From positions 4,797,001 through 4,861,000 of the forward strand of contig CM034112.1 of NCBI GenBank assembly GCA_019914945.1: 64,000 nt of DNA, in the 5' to 3' direction. How positions within the stretch are numbered: the stretch's first letter is position 1; each line of letters starts with the position of its first letter. Source of the stretch: Typha latifolia (Eukaryota; Streptophyta; Magnoliopsida; Poales; Typhaceae). The position numbers were made by a program, and so were the translations under genes. The notes below the pieces were generated by a model. It ran no database searches. It saw nothing but the letters and a program-made list of their open reading frames with translations, and was not told the DNA's origin. Below, piece by piece: positions 1 through 11,601 of the stretch.

Positions 1-3000
1 CTTTATCCTTCTCCTCTCCCATGTACTAGGGTCATTCAGCTTGCTCAAGGCTCGTGGTTTTTTTGTTTCATTAGGTCTGCAAAACTAACAAACTGAATAA
101 ATCGTCAATATATAAGGATGAGTGATATCTACATGGAAATAGCTTGGAAAGAGCTTGTAACTAACTAACTATTCTACAAAAATGATTTTGTAACACGCTA
201 AACTGCAGACAGCAGACTCTTGTGAGGATGTTCAATAAAATGCAAATGTAGTTATTGATATTTGAGAGAACTTTTAATACAAATGACTATACACTTGATG
301 GAGATTTAACAGATGGAAAATTTCCATTTAGCAATATACATGTTGCAAAGTTCAGACTAAAGATTAACTGCCTTCACCTTCCAATCAACCTAAATGATTT
401 GTAATGGCACAATATACCTCTAATAGAAAATAAGAGTGGACAAGAGAGAAGGGGAGAAAGAAAGGGGATTTTGTAATTTAAATATTCCAATTATGTTTCA
501 TTCAAGATACACTAATATCAAGAAAAACAAATCATCTAAAAGAAGATATTAACTATGTAAACTTCAAATTATCCACCTATGATTATACCTAAAATCAAAC
601 TGCCTTTGAACTTTTATTTGTATCACTTTGCCCCCATGTGATTAATGTGATTCGAACCAGATCCGATTACCTCGGAAAACATTGGGTTCAATTTACTTTA
701 TTTATCTTATTAGCTTATATGACTTAGACAGAGTTCTAAAAGGCTAGAATTTGTTTAATTAGCTAAGTCCAGTAATTTTCAGTTCTACGCAGTTTCAAAA
801 TAATATTCAGAAGATATTCATCAGACATCTAAATACTATGAAACTAGTTGGATAAGATCGGTGACATCATGATCTAAAACTTTCATATTCAAAATTTCTT
901 TAAATTCGGACTCTATTTATAACAAAATGGAGAACTAATCCGAGGAAGATAAGAAGACCGATTTAGCTAAGTTTATTAATTTGTTTATTATTTAGTTTGA
1001 CTCTTCTATTTTATTATCTATAAATAGGGTTTTACAGCTTGTCTTAGTAATGCTAATGTTTTGGAATGCTTTGGAAGGGAATGAATTTATCTTTCTTAAT
1101 CTCTCTGTCTCTCCTTAGCTTCTCTCAATCATCTAGTAAATTCTTTTCTCCTTTGTCGCCATCTCTTCTTAGCGGCTTTCATCTTGACCACGACGGTATT
1201 CTTTCTCACTGTACACAAATTTTTTGTCTCAAACTTCTCCCTCTTTGTCTCTCTTTGCTTTAATCGTTTCTACCTGCCAAATGGTTTTCGTGTTTGCATG
1301 ATACTATAGTTGTAGGCTAATCATAATCTTTCGTCATCTATTGCATCCGCATCTATAAGCCACCACCACCCTCTCTACCGACCCCACCCTATCACCACCA
1401 ATCCATCACCTCCATCTAACACCTAGGAATCCATGCCTCCACCCACAGAATCCCTACAACCAGCTTAAGACATTTATCTCAAAAGTCTGTGCTCTCCGAT
1501 TTGCATCCACTATTTAGACGATATCTCAATATCTAGCAACCTCGCAATCTTGGATTCGTTGGAAAGCCATTTTCTAGAGAAACAAAATATCTAAATTTCA
1601 AGAAGTTCTAATAGGTAGATCTCCCTCTATCCAAAGATCGTTGCAGACTAGATCAAACCGCTTCAAAGTGGTTCGTATCAATTTAGTATCAGAGCAGACC
1701 CTTGTTGCGAATGAACTCTAATCGGTTCATATTAATTTGGTATTAGAGCGCAAGTACAACCTAGGCGAGTTCGTATTAATTTGGTATCATAGCTCGAGCA
1801 CCATCTAGGGCGGTTCGCTAATTTAGAGTACTATGAAATCATTAACTTTTCCATCCAAACTTAACAAAGAAAAAGTAAATTACCATAATACCCCTATAAT
1901 ATTAAGAATCCCATTACTTGAGTAAATACCCATATTTTAAGATAATTAAAAAATTTTATTCCATGATAATATTTTTAAAGGAGGTACATTGTGATAGATA
2001 ATAACTAAGATTTGAGGTTTGTAGTATTAGATATGAGGAAGATAGAAATGTTGAAAGTGTACTTTATTTTAAATTTGAAAAATAGGATACAGTGAGTAAA
2101 TTTATGGAAGGAAAAGGGTAATTTTGACATTTTAATATTCACTAGGTGGGAAAATTCCCTCTAATATTTTTAAAATTTTTTTTGTAATTTCTCTGTTAAT
2201 TTTGGATGGAAAAGTTAACAATTTCAAATTAGTCTAAAAAGTGATGCAAATGTAGTTAGGGGATAGTTTGATTTTAGGCAAAACTTGGGGACAATTTGTA
2301 ATTCACCCTATTAACTATTAAGAACATGCTTCTCATACCATGGAGCTTACATAACAAAAGAATCATATTTTTCTACAGAACTGCAAAAAGATGCATATAT
2401 TAAAACAGAAACAAGGCGACTGTATTGCAAATGCCCAGAATCAAGTTCATTGCGTAAGATCTTGATGCCTTCACCTTTTCTATTCTCAGAAACCAGAAGT
2501 AGAATGGCCAAACCTTGAAAAATTACCATTCTTGACAATTGACACAATACCACTAAAAGATGGAGTGTGCATCTGGAATCCAGGGATCTCTTGTAGCAAG
2601 GGCCTAAATCTAGTATCCTCAGGGACAGCAAAAAAAAAAAACAAAAAAGGAACAGAACCCTTACACACTCGTAACTTATTAGGTTCTACTTACTGTTTAC
2701 AATCACTTTACATCCATGTTCAAAGTTGATCAGTAAGCTCTGCTTTAATGTGACAAACTTATTAAGATGGCGGTTTGTCGACTAACCCACTATCTCTGTC
2801 AGAATTCTCTACATCTTTGCCAGAATGTCACAAACACAATAACAAGTGGTCCGTCCCGATATCTAGGTCAACCTAGACTTTGGATCAATCAGATCTGCTT
2901 GCCATCCCCATAAATAAGGAAAGAAGGCTTCCCAGGTGGTGGTTGGTCCATTTATAATCTAAGATATAAAGCTTAATGCAGTGGGTTCAACCCATAAGCA

Positions 3001-4131
3001 TAAGCATTATAAACTAGATAAATATTTGGGGTTAACCGGCTAGGTGAAGATGTTTATGAGATTCCATAGGGTTATGACACTAGGAAAAACCTACTTAAAC
3101 CGTTTAGCCAGGATCAGGAAACCCACTGATAGAAAAGATGCAGATTTGTGACTCAAGTAGACTTGAAGAGTCTTTTCTACAAGTTCTTGACCCCAGGTCC
3201 TTGAATGAGCCAAGTACAGCCTGAAAGAAACTCAAACAATATCTAAAGCTCATTTTTTAACCGTACATATGAGATATCCTTCTTCCCTAAGGACATTCCA
3301 ATAATAACAACATGCTTCAAGAATTATCCTATCAAAACTGCAGGCGTTAGTTTGCATTAAATCTTCTAGATTCTTACTAAGGAGTCTTATGGCATACTAT
3401 TACTTAACTGGTGTTCAGGAAAATCATATTCCCAAGGAGCCAGTGTTCCATTTCCTTTTCTTTGTCCTTGGCTACTATTACAAATCAAAGCATCACATAT
3501 AAACCAAGACATCGATGGAAAGAAAAGGTTAGACTACTCACAAATTATAGCGATAAAGCATGCGGCTTGCCTTGTTGACAGGAAGCTTTGCCATCCCATC
3601 GGCATATTCTATAAACACATACTCAACCGGCCCTGAGGATGAATCCTTGGGCACATCATACTTTATCGCCGCAAATTTCCCAATCCCGACCTTCTTATGC
3701 ACAACGTAGTCCCCAGGACGAAGCGCATAGGGATCAACCCTGTACCCAAAACCCCCACCACCCTTCCCATCGGCATCGACCCCGCGAAGCTTCTGCAACC
3801 CCCTCTGCTGCTGCTCCTTCACCATTCGTATATACTTATCGGCCTCGGCGGAGTCCATTGCAGGTATCCCCTTCGAAGACTCCTGCCGCCTCCCATGCTC
3901 CCGTCGGATCCTCTCGTTGAGGAGCGCGATGTCGTCCGTCTCCGGTGACTTCTTCTCCCTCCGCGGCGCCAACGAAGCCGGGATCCCCTCCGTGTAGAAT
4001 GCGCAGGTGCGGATGGATAGGGGTCGGAATCTTTGAATTGGGAAGCCTGAGACGCGGGAATGAAAGGGGAAGCATAAAGGTGGCAGCTTTGGGGTAGGGG
4101 TTGGGAGAGGAGGCGCTTGGACGGCAGCCAT
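1..4131 (-). CDS. Plastid TRCF/Mfd-like helicase, exons 1-2 (gene runs off left edge)
   Basis: Exon 1 is 4131 to 3542 and exon 2 is 76 to 1, continuing beyond the window. Exon 1 ends in a strong donor (GTGAGTAG at 3541) after the split codon TT; exon 2 follows a TTTTGCAG acceptor and supplies the A. The joint therefore reads RYN-L-PNETKKPRALSK, in the order expected for the plant homologue of bacterial Mfd (Arabidopsis At3g02060 type). Residues 1 to about 60 are basic and rich in Ser and Pro, without a clear domain, as in a chloroplast transit peptide. The CarD/RID-like RNA-polymerase interaction domain starts near residue 138 (RPGDYVVHKKVGIGKF, then EYVFIEYADGMAKLPV). The DEAD/DEAH translocase part is outside the window. 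The start is the first ATG of the GC-rich exon and sits two bases after a run of 11 C. The known family couples repair to transcription; a plastid role is inferred from the presequence. Intron 1 (77-3541) holds a transposon. Confidence 0.88.
1019..1026 (+). promoter_or_regulatory. TATA box of the LTR remnant
   Basis: TATAAATA is followed by AGGG and then a pyrimidine-rich leader about 650 bases upstream of the primer-binding-like repeats, the arrangement of an LTR promoter. Confidence 0.45.
1670..1830 (+). repeat. Tandemly repeated tRNA-Met primer-binding-site block
   Basis: Three units of about 42-54 bases and a degraded fourth begin near 1670, 1724, 1769 and 1811. Each starts GGTTCG or GGTTCA followed by TAT(C/T)AATTT and a GGTATCAGAGC-like core. 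An ordinary LTR element carries one such site directly after its 5' LTR. Confidence 0.6.
2311..3541. other. Remainder of TRCF intron 1
   Basis: No gene is recognised here. The A-rich tract at 2630-2647, following a sequence that ends GGGACAGC, resembles the 3' tail of a short retroposed insert in plus orientation, but I cannot name its source. The rest is ordinary intron sequence up to the donor at 3541. Confidence 0.5.
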
Positions 4132-4143
4132 TGGGGGGGGGGG

Positions 4144-4720
4144 AATTGTGTGAGATTTTGAGCTAAGGAGAAGAGGAATTGAGGATGAGAGTGGATGGAA
4201 GAGAAGACGAATACGCCATTAGAGGGCAGAGAGAGTGCGGGGGGTTTGGGAAGGGTTTATCGACATAGGAAGTGGGATTCTGTGGATATCAGGGTGGAAG
4301 GGAGAGATATTTTTTATCCGTCATGGGGGATATCGTACGTCGATAGCGTATCTACCGTCGGATAAGTTTATCAAAGTTCGGATAGGAAGAGCACGAAATT
4401 GGCGGTGCAGATTGATAGGTCGTGGAAATCGTGCGGATGAGATACCGTTGCCGTAATACCTGTCAAATTTCACGCCATTCACAGCGGGGCAATTTCGACA
4501 TTAGGGCATTACAGTTGCAACGTAGTACCGTTCTTGTAAAAATATTGTTAGGTGGCTACGATAGCTGGGGGAGTTTAATTACATTTAGTTTTTCTATTTG
4601 TAATAATTGACTCTAGTGTATGCTCCATATATAAATTAATGTGTACTTCGTTATAACAAAATATGTATCAACTATAAAAAAATATGCACTTAGTTTATAT
4701 GTCAAATCAAAAAAAATCGA
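4144..4720. other. Upstream region of the TRCF-like gene
   Basis: This is the 5' leader and presumed promoter of the minus-strand TRCF-like gene, followed by AT-rich sequence. I see no unambiguous TATA box and no coding region; the open frames here have no recognisable domain. Confidence 0.4.
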
Positions 4721-5850
4721 ATGCAGTTTTGTTTTATTAAAGGAGAAATTTATTAAACCAAAAGTAAGAAGCTTAAAATGTTGCAACTCGCTTCCTCTTT
4801 TGTACAAGGTGTTAATGATATCTTTACATAAAAATGAAGTGAACTGAAAAAAATCTGAGCCCCTCCACAAAAAAAGTTAGTAGACATTGATTCGTACGAT
4901 TGGCTAGCTAGGTCGGCTATAAAGTTAGCTTCCCTATAATTATGTTTGATTATTATGTTATCAAAAAATAAAAGAAAGATCTTGATATCAGCTATCAAGT
5001 TCTACAAGACCTAAAAACCCACACTATTCTTTATATAGCTAATTAGGATCTGCGAATCCATTTTGATATGGAAATTTTATTTTCCTAAACTCCTTGCTTG
5101 TAGCAAGACCTCTCTCAAAGCCCAAGCTTATGTAGTGATAACATTATTGCATCTCAGTGGTGCCCCACCTGCCAATAAAATATCGCAGTCAGAATCTTTG
5201 AATATCCAACCCCATGTCAATTGATCTACTAAACCATCACAATTAAGTTAAGCCCAACATGATTAGGTGGAGTCCGGCCAATCTTAGGTAGGGAAGGATG
5301 GTTTACATTAGTAACACTATTAATATTTGGTTGTAGGTAATCCATTGCTATAATGATCATCTTTCTCTAATAATTATAAATAGGGAGAGGAGAGAAGTTA
5401 AATTTATAATCGTTCCTGAGCTTCCAAAGCTGCTAGAAAGAATTAGCAATAATACCTAGCAAAAGATTGTGTTTATCTTTAAAAAGGTTACACCCTCTTT
5501 AAGCCGGTTGCAATTGATCTAATTGACTTCAAAAAAGATATAAAAATCAAAAGTTGACGTAGTAAGATTCCATATTTGTTTGGTCATTTCACATTCCATA
5601 CAGAAATGCTAGTTACTTTCAACATCCCCTTTACAAATGTCACACAATGGACTAACTAACATACCATGTTTGATCAGCCTCTCTTTGGTCGTCAATCGAT
5701 TCCAAATCAATTTTCATATTTTAATCTAAATTCTAGAAGCAATAGATAAACTCCACGATTTCTCCCATTTATCCTAATTATTATGATAATCTCCCATCGG
5801 TTTATTTAGGAAATCATAAGCTGACATCATTAAAACCTAAGTACACATAT
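4720..5850 (-). mobile_element. L1-type LINE remnant: zf-RVT and RNase H end
   Basis: The minus strand reads, in broken frames, a zinc-binding reverse-transcriptase segment near 5600-5790 (RLTTKERLIKHGML, CDICKGD, EMTKQIWN). An RNase H module of the plant LINE type follows at about 5310-4880 (LNCDGLVDQLTWGWIFKDSD, LAGGAPLRC, AWALREVLLQARSLG, HNYREANFIADLAS). Several stop codons interrupt it. Only the 3' part of the element is left; the 3' end is near 4720 and no clean poly(A) tail or target duplication is apparent. Confidence 0.7.
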
Positions 5851-6407
5851 TTCGCTCAAAATCGAGTCAAACCAAATGCAATTAATTTACGTAAATTGTC
5901 TATGATGGCGCTTTTTGAAATTTAATTATATTTGATTTTTTTAATTTAGCATTTAAACCTGAGTAACATGTTTTTTGTACTCAATGCACATTTTGTTATA
6001 GTTAATATATGGTGCACAATAGAGCTTATTATTACAAATTAAAATTTTTAAATATAATTAAATCACAAAAGCCACCAAATGGTGCACAATATAGTTTATT
6101 TATTTTTTGAGTGAGTGATTTTTTTCATAGAGGGATCAAGTAACCGACTAAGATTTATTTATACTTACGAGGCAAAGGCTCTAGATGTGTTAAAATAGAA
6201 GATATAACCTAACTCAAACGGGGAAGAGGCACTCGTCTTATCCAGGTAATGCCAAATTAGCATCTCCATTGCATTTTCTATATATGTATGTATAAAATTA
6301 CAGAAGTCAATATCATTTCTCTACTAGAAGATAGACAATCCTGATACACTAAAGAAAATCTTCATAATGGTTGCTTGGATGAATAATGTTAGTCACTTTC
6401 ACAAATT
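5851..6407. other. AT-rich spacer
   Basis: Nothing coding is recognised. A phrase around GGTGCACAATA occurs twice (6011 and 6081), a small local duplication in otherwise featureless AT-rich DNA. Confidence 0.4.
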
Positions 6408-6975
6408 TGTTAGGAAAATTTGAAAAATAGAGTCAAAATACTAGAAACTTCTTTTAAGATAATAATTTTTCTACCAAGGTACAAATGAACACTTAGAAAT
6501 TCTCTCTACGATATAATGCCTTTACAACACAATCAAGTTTCCAATAACTATACTTCCAAGAAACTTAGAGACTAATTACCAACCCAAAAATCAAGGAGAA
6601 AATTAAAAATCAATATTTTTGTATGAATAAGGGAGGATCAAAGTATGATTATTTTTTCTTCTCTATTTAGATTTCTTTCCCTCTTTATTTAGAGAGTTTT
6701 TGAGATCAAATAGGCATCTCTTTGAGTGATCACATTCGAAGTGACATTTTTTGGACCAAATAGAGCCCTTTTTTTTAACAAAAAGAACTATTTTCTAAAA
6801 GTCATTCAGACGAGTTCCAAACGTTGGATAAAATTTGCTCTCTAGAAAATTTTGTTCAAATGGATCAATCTCGTTCAAACGGATTTTCAACAGTTTTTCC
6901 TATAATACTATATTTTCAATAAAACAACCCTATTTATGTAGATTTTGTTTCATATACTTACGAAAATACTTTACA
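6408..6975 (-). mobile_element. 3' LTR of the copia remnant
   Basis: On the plus strand the segment opens TGTTAGG and ends CTTTACA, giving TG...CA ends. It lies just past a purine tract on the minus strand (AAGTGGGGAATTG, about 6990-6976) that fits a polypurine tract next to the copia pol remnant. The length is 568 bases. The partner LTR is not in the window, so no target duplication can be checked. Confidence 0.5.
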
Positions 6976-7449
6976 ATTCCCCACTTATTTTCAAAATAAT
7001 AGTAAAATAAAAACATCAAAAATAAATAAAATATTTAAATAATGTACAATGTATCGCCGTAAGCGGATGACCTTTAAAACTTTGAACCTATAATTTGAAC
7101 ACAATTCAAATACTTTGAATGGATGAGAGGATTAGACCTTGATATCATATCATTAAAGTCAAATGAATTATTATCGACATTGCACGCAATTATTGGTCTT
7201 CTTAAGACAATGTATAGACCTTATGCTAATCCAAACTTAGCAGATACATTTAGATTTTACTGATAACCCATAGAAGGTAGCCCTAACCTTCATACTGGCA
7301 AAAATAGTCTCATCAAGAGTGTCCACAATTGCTTTGTATCACTCTACCAATCCTATGAATACTATTAAGGACTAAATGTCTATCCTTATCTTGTGGATTA
7401 AGGTGCATTAATTTAGATATATGACTTTGGATTAAATAGTGGCATCCCC

Positions 7450-8640
7450 ACTTCAAAAGTAATATTCACTCGAAATATGACCTACACATCAATATTTGTT
7501 TTGATAATTAATGATTAAGTCGTTTGAACCCTAAAGAGTAGGCATTTAATCATACTATTCTTGAATAAGTAATAATCTCATATCTTTTCAAATTTTGTTC
7601 AATCTCTCACTACTAAGTGGTATGTTGATTGGATCCACAAGTATTTAATTCGTAGGTAAATACTCTAAAGTGATTTTACCTTTTTTCACAAGTTTTCTCA
7701 TGTAATTATATCTCCTTGCTATATGCTTACACTTACGAGTAAGTTTATTAGTTTTAAAAACATATTTTGCAGCTTAATTATCACAATATAAAATAATTAA
7801 AAAGTTAGGCATTTCATAAAAAAATATTACGTAAAAAACATCTCAACCAAATCAATTCTTTACTAGCTTGTGACATAGCAATATATTCAAGTTCCATAGA
7901 AGATAAAACAATGCATAATTGTTTCTTACAAAACCATGTAATTAAGTCTCCACCCAAAGTAAATATAAAACTACTAACCGACTTAGAACTAGTTTTATCA
8001 GAAGCCCAATTAGCATCACTATAACATTCAAGAATAGAATTATTACATTTATAATGTAAACCATAAAACATTGTATGTTTAAGATATCTCATAACTCTAG
8101 GATTACTAGTGAATCTACATAACTTACCAATAACATAAGCAATATCTGATCTACTATAATTCATAACATGCATTAAACTACCAATAATTTTTACATACTT
8201 TTCTTGTCTACTTATCTTACATTTATTAGGTTTCAGCTTATAAGACATATAAGCATTATTTCGTTTAATCAATTTCATGACCAAAATAACATTTACTTGA
8301 CTAATATCTTTCATCTCAAATGATCTAGTAAGAAATTCATTAGTTTTCTTTATACTAACCATGTAAGTGCCATAAATAAGTAAACTATCAACATAGAGAG
8401 TAATAATAACCTTATATGTATCAATTATTTTCATAAAAACACAACTCTCTATTTTCTTACTTTTTGAAACCAAATTTTTTAATTTATTTTTAAAATTTTT
8501 TATATCATTGTAGTGCTTGCGTTAAGCCATAAAGAGATTTATTTAGTTTACAAATTTTATCTTCTAAGTTATTTATCATATAACCTTCCAGTTGCTCTAT
8601 ATAAATCTCTTTTTCTAATTTATTACTTGGCAATTAAAAA
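7450..8640 (-). pseudogene. Ty1/copia pol remnant: reverse transcriptase and RNase H
   Basis: Reading down the minus strand are RT motifs (EIYIEQLEGYM, ICKLNKSLYGLTQAL), with stops near 8500. The longest intact stretch, 8473-7814 (219 codons), carries the active-site region as LYVDSLLIYG, where YVDD is expected, and SRSDIAYVIGKLCRFTSNP. RNase H follows (ECYSDANWASDK, SLSSMELEYIAMS-like, KELIWLRCFL). Further degraded motifs run to about 7480 (TNKLTRKCKHIARRYNYMRK, then a LEYLPTN-like segment). Loss of the second catalytic Asp and several stops show it is dead. The domain order RT then RNase H at the 3' end is that of copia, not gypsy. Confidence 0.8.
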
Positions 8641-8650
8641 AAATTAAATT

Positions 8651-10289
8651 CATGACACATAGTTAGGGTTGCCAAAATTAAATTCATGCACAAGCTTAGC
8701 TCGAGTTCAGCTCAGTAAGGCTTGATTAAGTTTAGCTCACTAATACAAAGCTGATTCTGATATGCCAAATAGGATCAAAAATATTAAGAGCCAACTCGAT
8801 GAGATTCAAACATAATAATATAATATATCTATATGACTAATAAGAACTTTAAGATCAAAGATCTAAGGACTTATACTCTTATTATATATATTAGTATCTA
8901 TACATTCACCGTTGAATGAGGCCGCCTTCTTTCAAGCTTTATCAGGCTTAATTAAGACTTGAATTGATTGAATCTTGAATTATTTATTGATTAGTTTATT
9001 TAGACTTAAGTCAATTCGAGCTCAAAATTGGCTAGAATTAAAATTATTTCAATTCAAACTTGACTATATAATTATGCTCGAAATTAATTTTAATTCAAGA
9101 GCTTGACTAGATTACACTTCTAGACACAAGCAATACAAAAACACACACCCACAAAAATAAAAAATACAACAACCATCATATCATCTACCATAAATGCTCA
9201 TAAAAAGCAAAAATTACTCCCGAAATGCATCTACTAGATCGTTTTCTCCCTTTAAATTCATGGCGGTTCCACTACCACCAATTTTCAGCATCTCCACCTT
9301 TAACGATTTTCACCAATTAGGAGAAAACAATCAAACAATAATCAAAATTAGCTAGCAATATTTTCATAAGAGAGAGTAATTTTCTGAGACATACTTACTA
9401 AATTCCTTTTAAAATGCTTCGGCTATACTAAATGTTATAGCATGACAAGTTTGTAACCAAATTAATAATTTTTAAGAAAATGTTGATTGATATTAAGATT
9501 TTGAGCAAAATAATTGCAACACCAAAGCATCAAATTCAACCATTAGTTTTCTTAATCAGTCTAATAAGTTAATTAACAAAGACTATGTGCTTAAGTTCTT
9601 GATCCGTCACTTTAAGCCCAATTTTCTCATGTATGAATCCTACACTTGGACATAATCAAACATAACAATGCATCAAGTTATGTGAAATTAGGAGTCATAC
9701 AAACACATAATCCAAGGTAGGCATCATCTAAATTTTCAATTCACAATCGCAACTAAATATGCAATTTGGTCAATCTACATACTTCACAATAATATTCTAG
9801 ATGCAAACTCTAAAGTTGATCAAGAACTAGGATCAAACAACTAGAAACAATTCAAATATTATTAGAGGAGTTTATGGAAGCTTTAAATCCATAGATCAAG
9901 TGAGACTCAGAAGTCCTTTCCTAGGTTTGATCAAATTAATTTCATCTGATTAGATTCCGTATTTAACGTAGATCTCGATATTACCGAATTAATCTCTTGT
10001 AAGTTTCTTCATTTTCTAACCTCATATAAATATTTTCAATTATTTTTTTTGGAACTACACAAATAGTAAATTTGTGCTTTATGCAGTTCTAGATAAATTC
10101 CTACAATTCTCCAAAACTCACAATCAACTTGTACGTCATCATCAACATATCTTGCCACAGTATCACCACACTTATCATAAATTACATCAAAATTCTTGAA
10201 AATTCTTCATTTATCTCCTTTCACTCCAATTAATTACAAAATACAAAGTAAATGACTCAAAAATGTCTCACTCTTGAAACCACCCCCAC
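8651..10289. other. Repeat-derived AT-rich region without recognised genes
   Basis: Positions 8680-9130 hold repeated CTCGAG/AGCTC phrases in both orientations, such as AGCTCGAGTTCAGCTC at the left and AATTCGAGCTCAAAATTGG at the right, as in hAT-type MITEs. No clean terminal repeats or target duplication can be fixed. The remainder to 10289 shows nothing I can name. Confidence 0.35.
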
Positions 10290-11059
10290 TTAATCCTAGT
10301 GTGAAGGCGATTTTTTGCCAACTCCCATGCGACTTCTCTTCTGAGCCCTAGCTTTCATGGACCTGGGTGAGGCTGCCCCTAGCACGCCTCCCCTAAGTCC
10401 TCCGCCCCCCTGAAAGACGAATCCAAAGCTAGCCTCCCTGGCAAAAAAGATAGGCAGGACACTCCTACCAAAGTAGCAACTGCTACTAAGGGATAGAGAG
10501 TGGATGCTAGCAGCGGACAAGCTCTAAGAACTTGAACCTCGATGGCCAAAGGAAGACATTCTCATAGATGTGGTGAAAATTGACCCTGACCTTTTGGTTG
10601 AGAGCAAAGCAGAATGGAGAAATGCTTCGATAAGTAATTTCTTAGGTAATACTCCTCCCTTAATCTTGGTAAAAGTAGAATTAGCCAAACAATGGCATAC
10701 CTCAGGCTCGGTGATGATTGCTGATAAGGCTAAGGGTTTTTCACATTTCTATTCTGCTCTGAAGATGACATGATGCAAGTCCTTACTGAAGGTCTGTGGA
10801 TAGTGAGGGGTATGACCCTAAACCTAATATGATGAAAACAAATTTCAGCCCTAGAGAGGAAGCCATAACAATGGCACCGATCTAGGTGAGATTTTATGAC
10901 TTGCCGGACGAATATTAGAAGCCTCAGATCTTTGTTGCTTTAGCGGCAAAGGTCAGCCTATGGATAGCAAGGATGAGCCTACAAGGAACTTGGATATGAA
11001 ATCCACCACCACGGTAGTGTCGGAGGAGTGGGAGGATAATCTAACATATGGCCCATGGG

Positions 11060-11601
11060 TAGACGTGATCATTGGGCGAGTCGAGCTTTTCGGGCCAACC
11101 GGGCTTAAATATTTGTTCACAACCTGACACACCAATTACTCGAGCCGAGCCGAGTTCGAACCGAGCTAGAATATTCTAGCCCATTATCGCCCACTAGCCC
11201 ATTAGATTTTAGGCTTGGTTGGGTATAATGGGTCAAACATAACATGTTAAATATAAAAAATATTATATCTTATTGGGCTGAATTTAATGGGCTTATATGA
11301 AGATATTTTAGTTTATCTTTCATGATAACATACTTATATATTGATATATAGTTTACTAAATATCCATTGTGGAACTAAAATAAATATAGGAATATGCATG
11401 CATTATGGGTCAGGCCATAGATGAGAGTAGTTGATCGGGCTTTCAGGCTGACCCGAGCGAGCAAAGGCTTAGCCCATGCCTCCCACTACCATCTCAAGCT
11501 CGAGTTAGGGCCTAAAGCAAGCTCGGGCTAGGCTTTGCCCGATTAAAACTAGGTAGATTCAGGCCGAATTTGGGCAGGTTCGGGCCTAATGGTCATGTCT
11601 A
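11060..11601. mobile_element. hAT-type MITE inside LINE ORF1
   Basis: Terminal inverted repeats run TAGACGTGATCATTGGGC at the left and its near-complement GCCTAATGGTCATGTCTA at the right. They are flanked by CCCATGGG (11052-11059) and CCCATGGA (11602-11609), an 8-base duplication with one mismatch. Removing the element restores the LINE reading YGPWILVSRK across the junction. The interior is rich in CGGGC/GAGCC phrases and has no open frame for a transposase. The 8-base duplication is the hAT signature. Confidence 0.75.

Larger units (their letters stand above)
637..1830 (+). mobile_element. LTR-retrotransposon remnant (LTR plus primer-binding region) nested in the foldback
   Basis: This segment separates two halves of the left arm of the surrounding foldback, so it inserted later. 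It has a promoter-like TATAAATA at 1019-1026, then a pyrimidine-rich leader. At 1690-1800 it carries several copies of a sequence close to the initiator-tRNA-Met primer site (TTAGTATCAGAGC, TTGGTATTAGAGC, TTGGTATCATAGC). No gag or pol can be read. The small open frame at 1066-1263 lies in the leader and is not a convincing gene. The exact ends are uncertain. Confidence 0.55.
557..2310. mobile_element. Mutator-type foldback MITE in TRCF intron 1, split by an LTR sequence
   Basis: The nine bases ATTAACTAT occur at 548-556 and 2311-2319 as a perfect target duplication, the length typical of Mutator-like elements. Inside them, 557-637 matches the reverse complement of about 2235-2310 (shared core CCTAAAATCAAACT). 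The region 1834-1870 matches the reverse complement of 2193-2230 (shared core TTAACTTTTCCATCCAAA). The two arms form one long terminal inverted repeat. The left arm is interrupted between about 637 and 1830 by an LTR-type sequence. No transposase is visible, so the element is non-autonomous. Confidence 0.75.

Noticed and set aside
1066..1263. 65-codon Ser/Leu-rich frame as a secreted peptide
   Set aside because: It lies in the CT-rich leader of an LTR remnant just after its TATA box; composition alone explains the hydrophobic character.
2486..2668. Minus-strand peptide with PEDTRFRPLLQEIPGFQM as a possible TRCF exon
   Set aside because: Exon 1 joins perfectly to exon 2 at 76-1, leaving no phase-consistent place for it, and it has no family similarity I know.
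3639..3948. Plus-strand open frames opposite TRCF exon 1
   Set aside because: Shadows of the minus-strand coding exon, with no recognisable domain.
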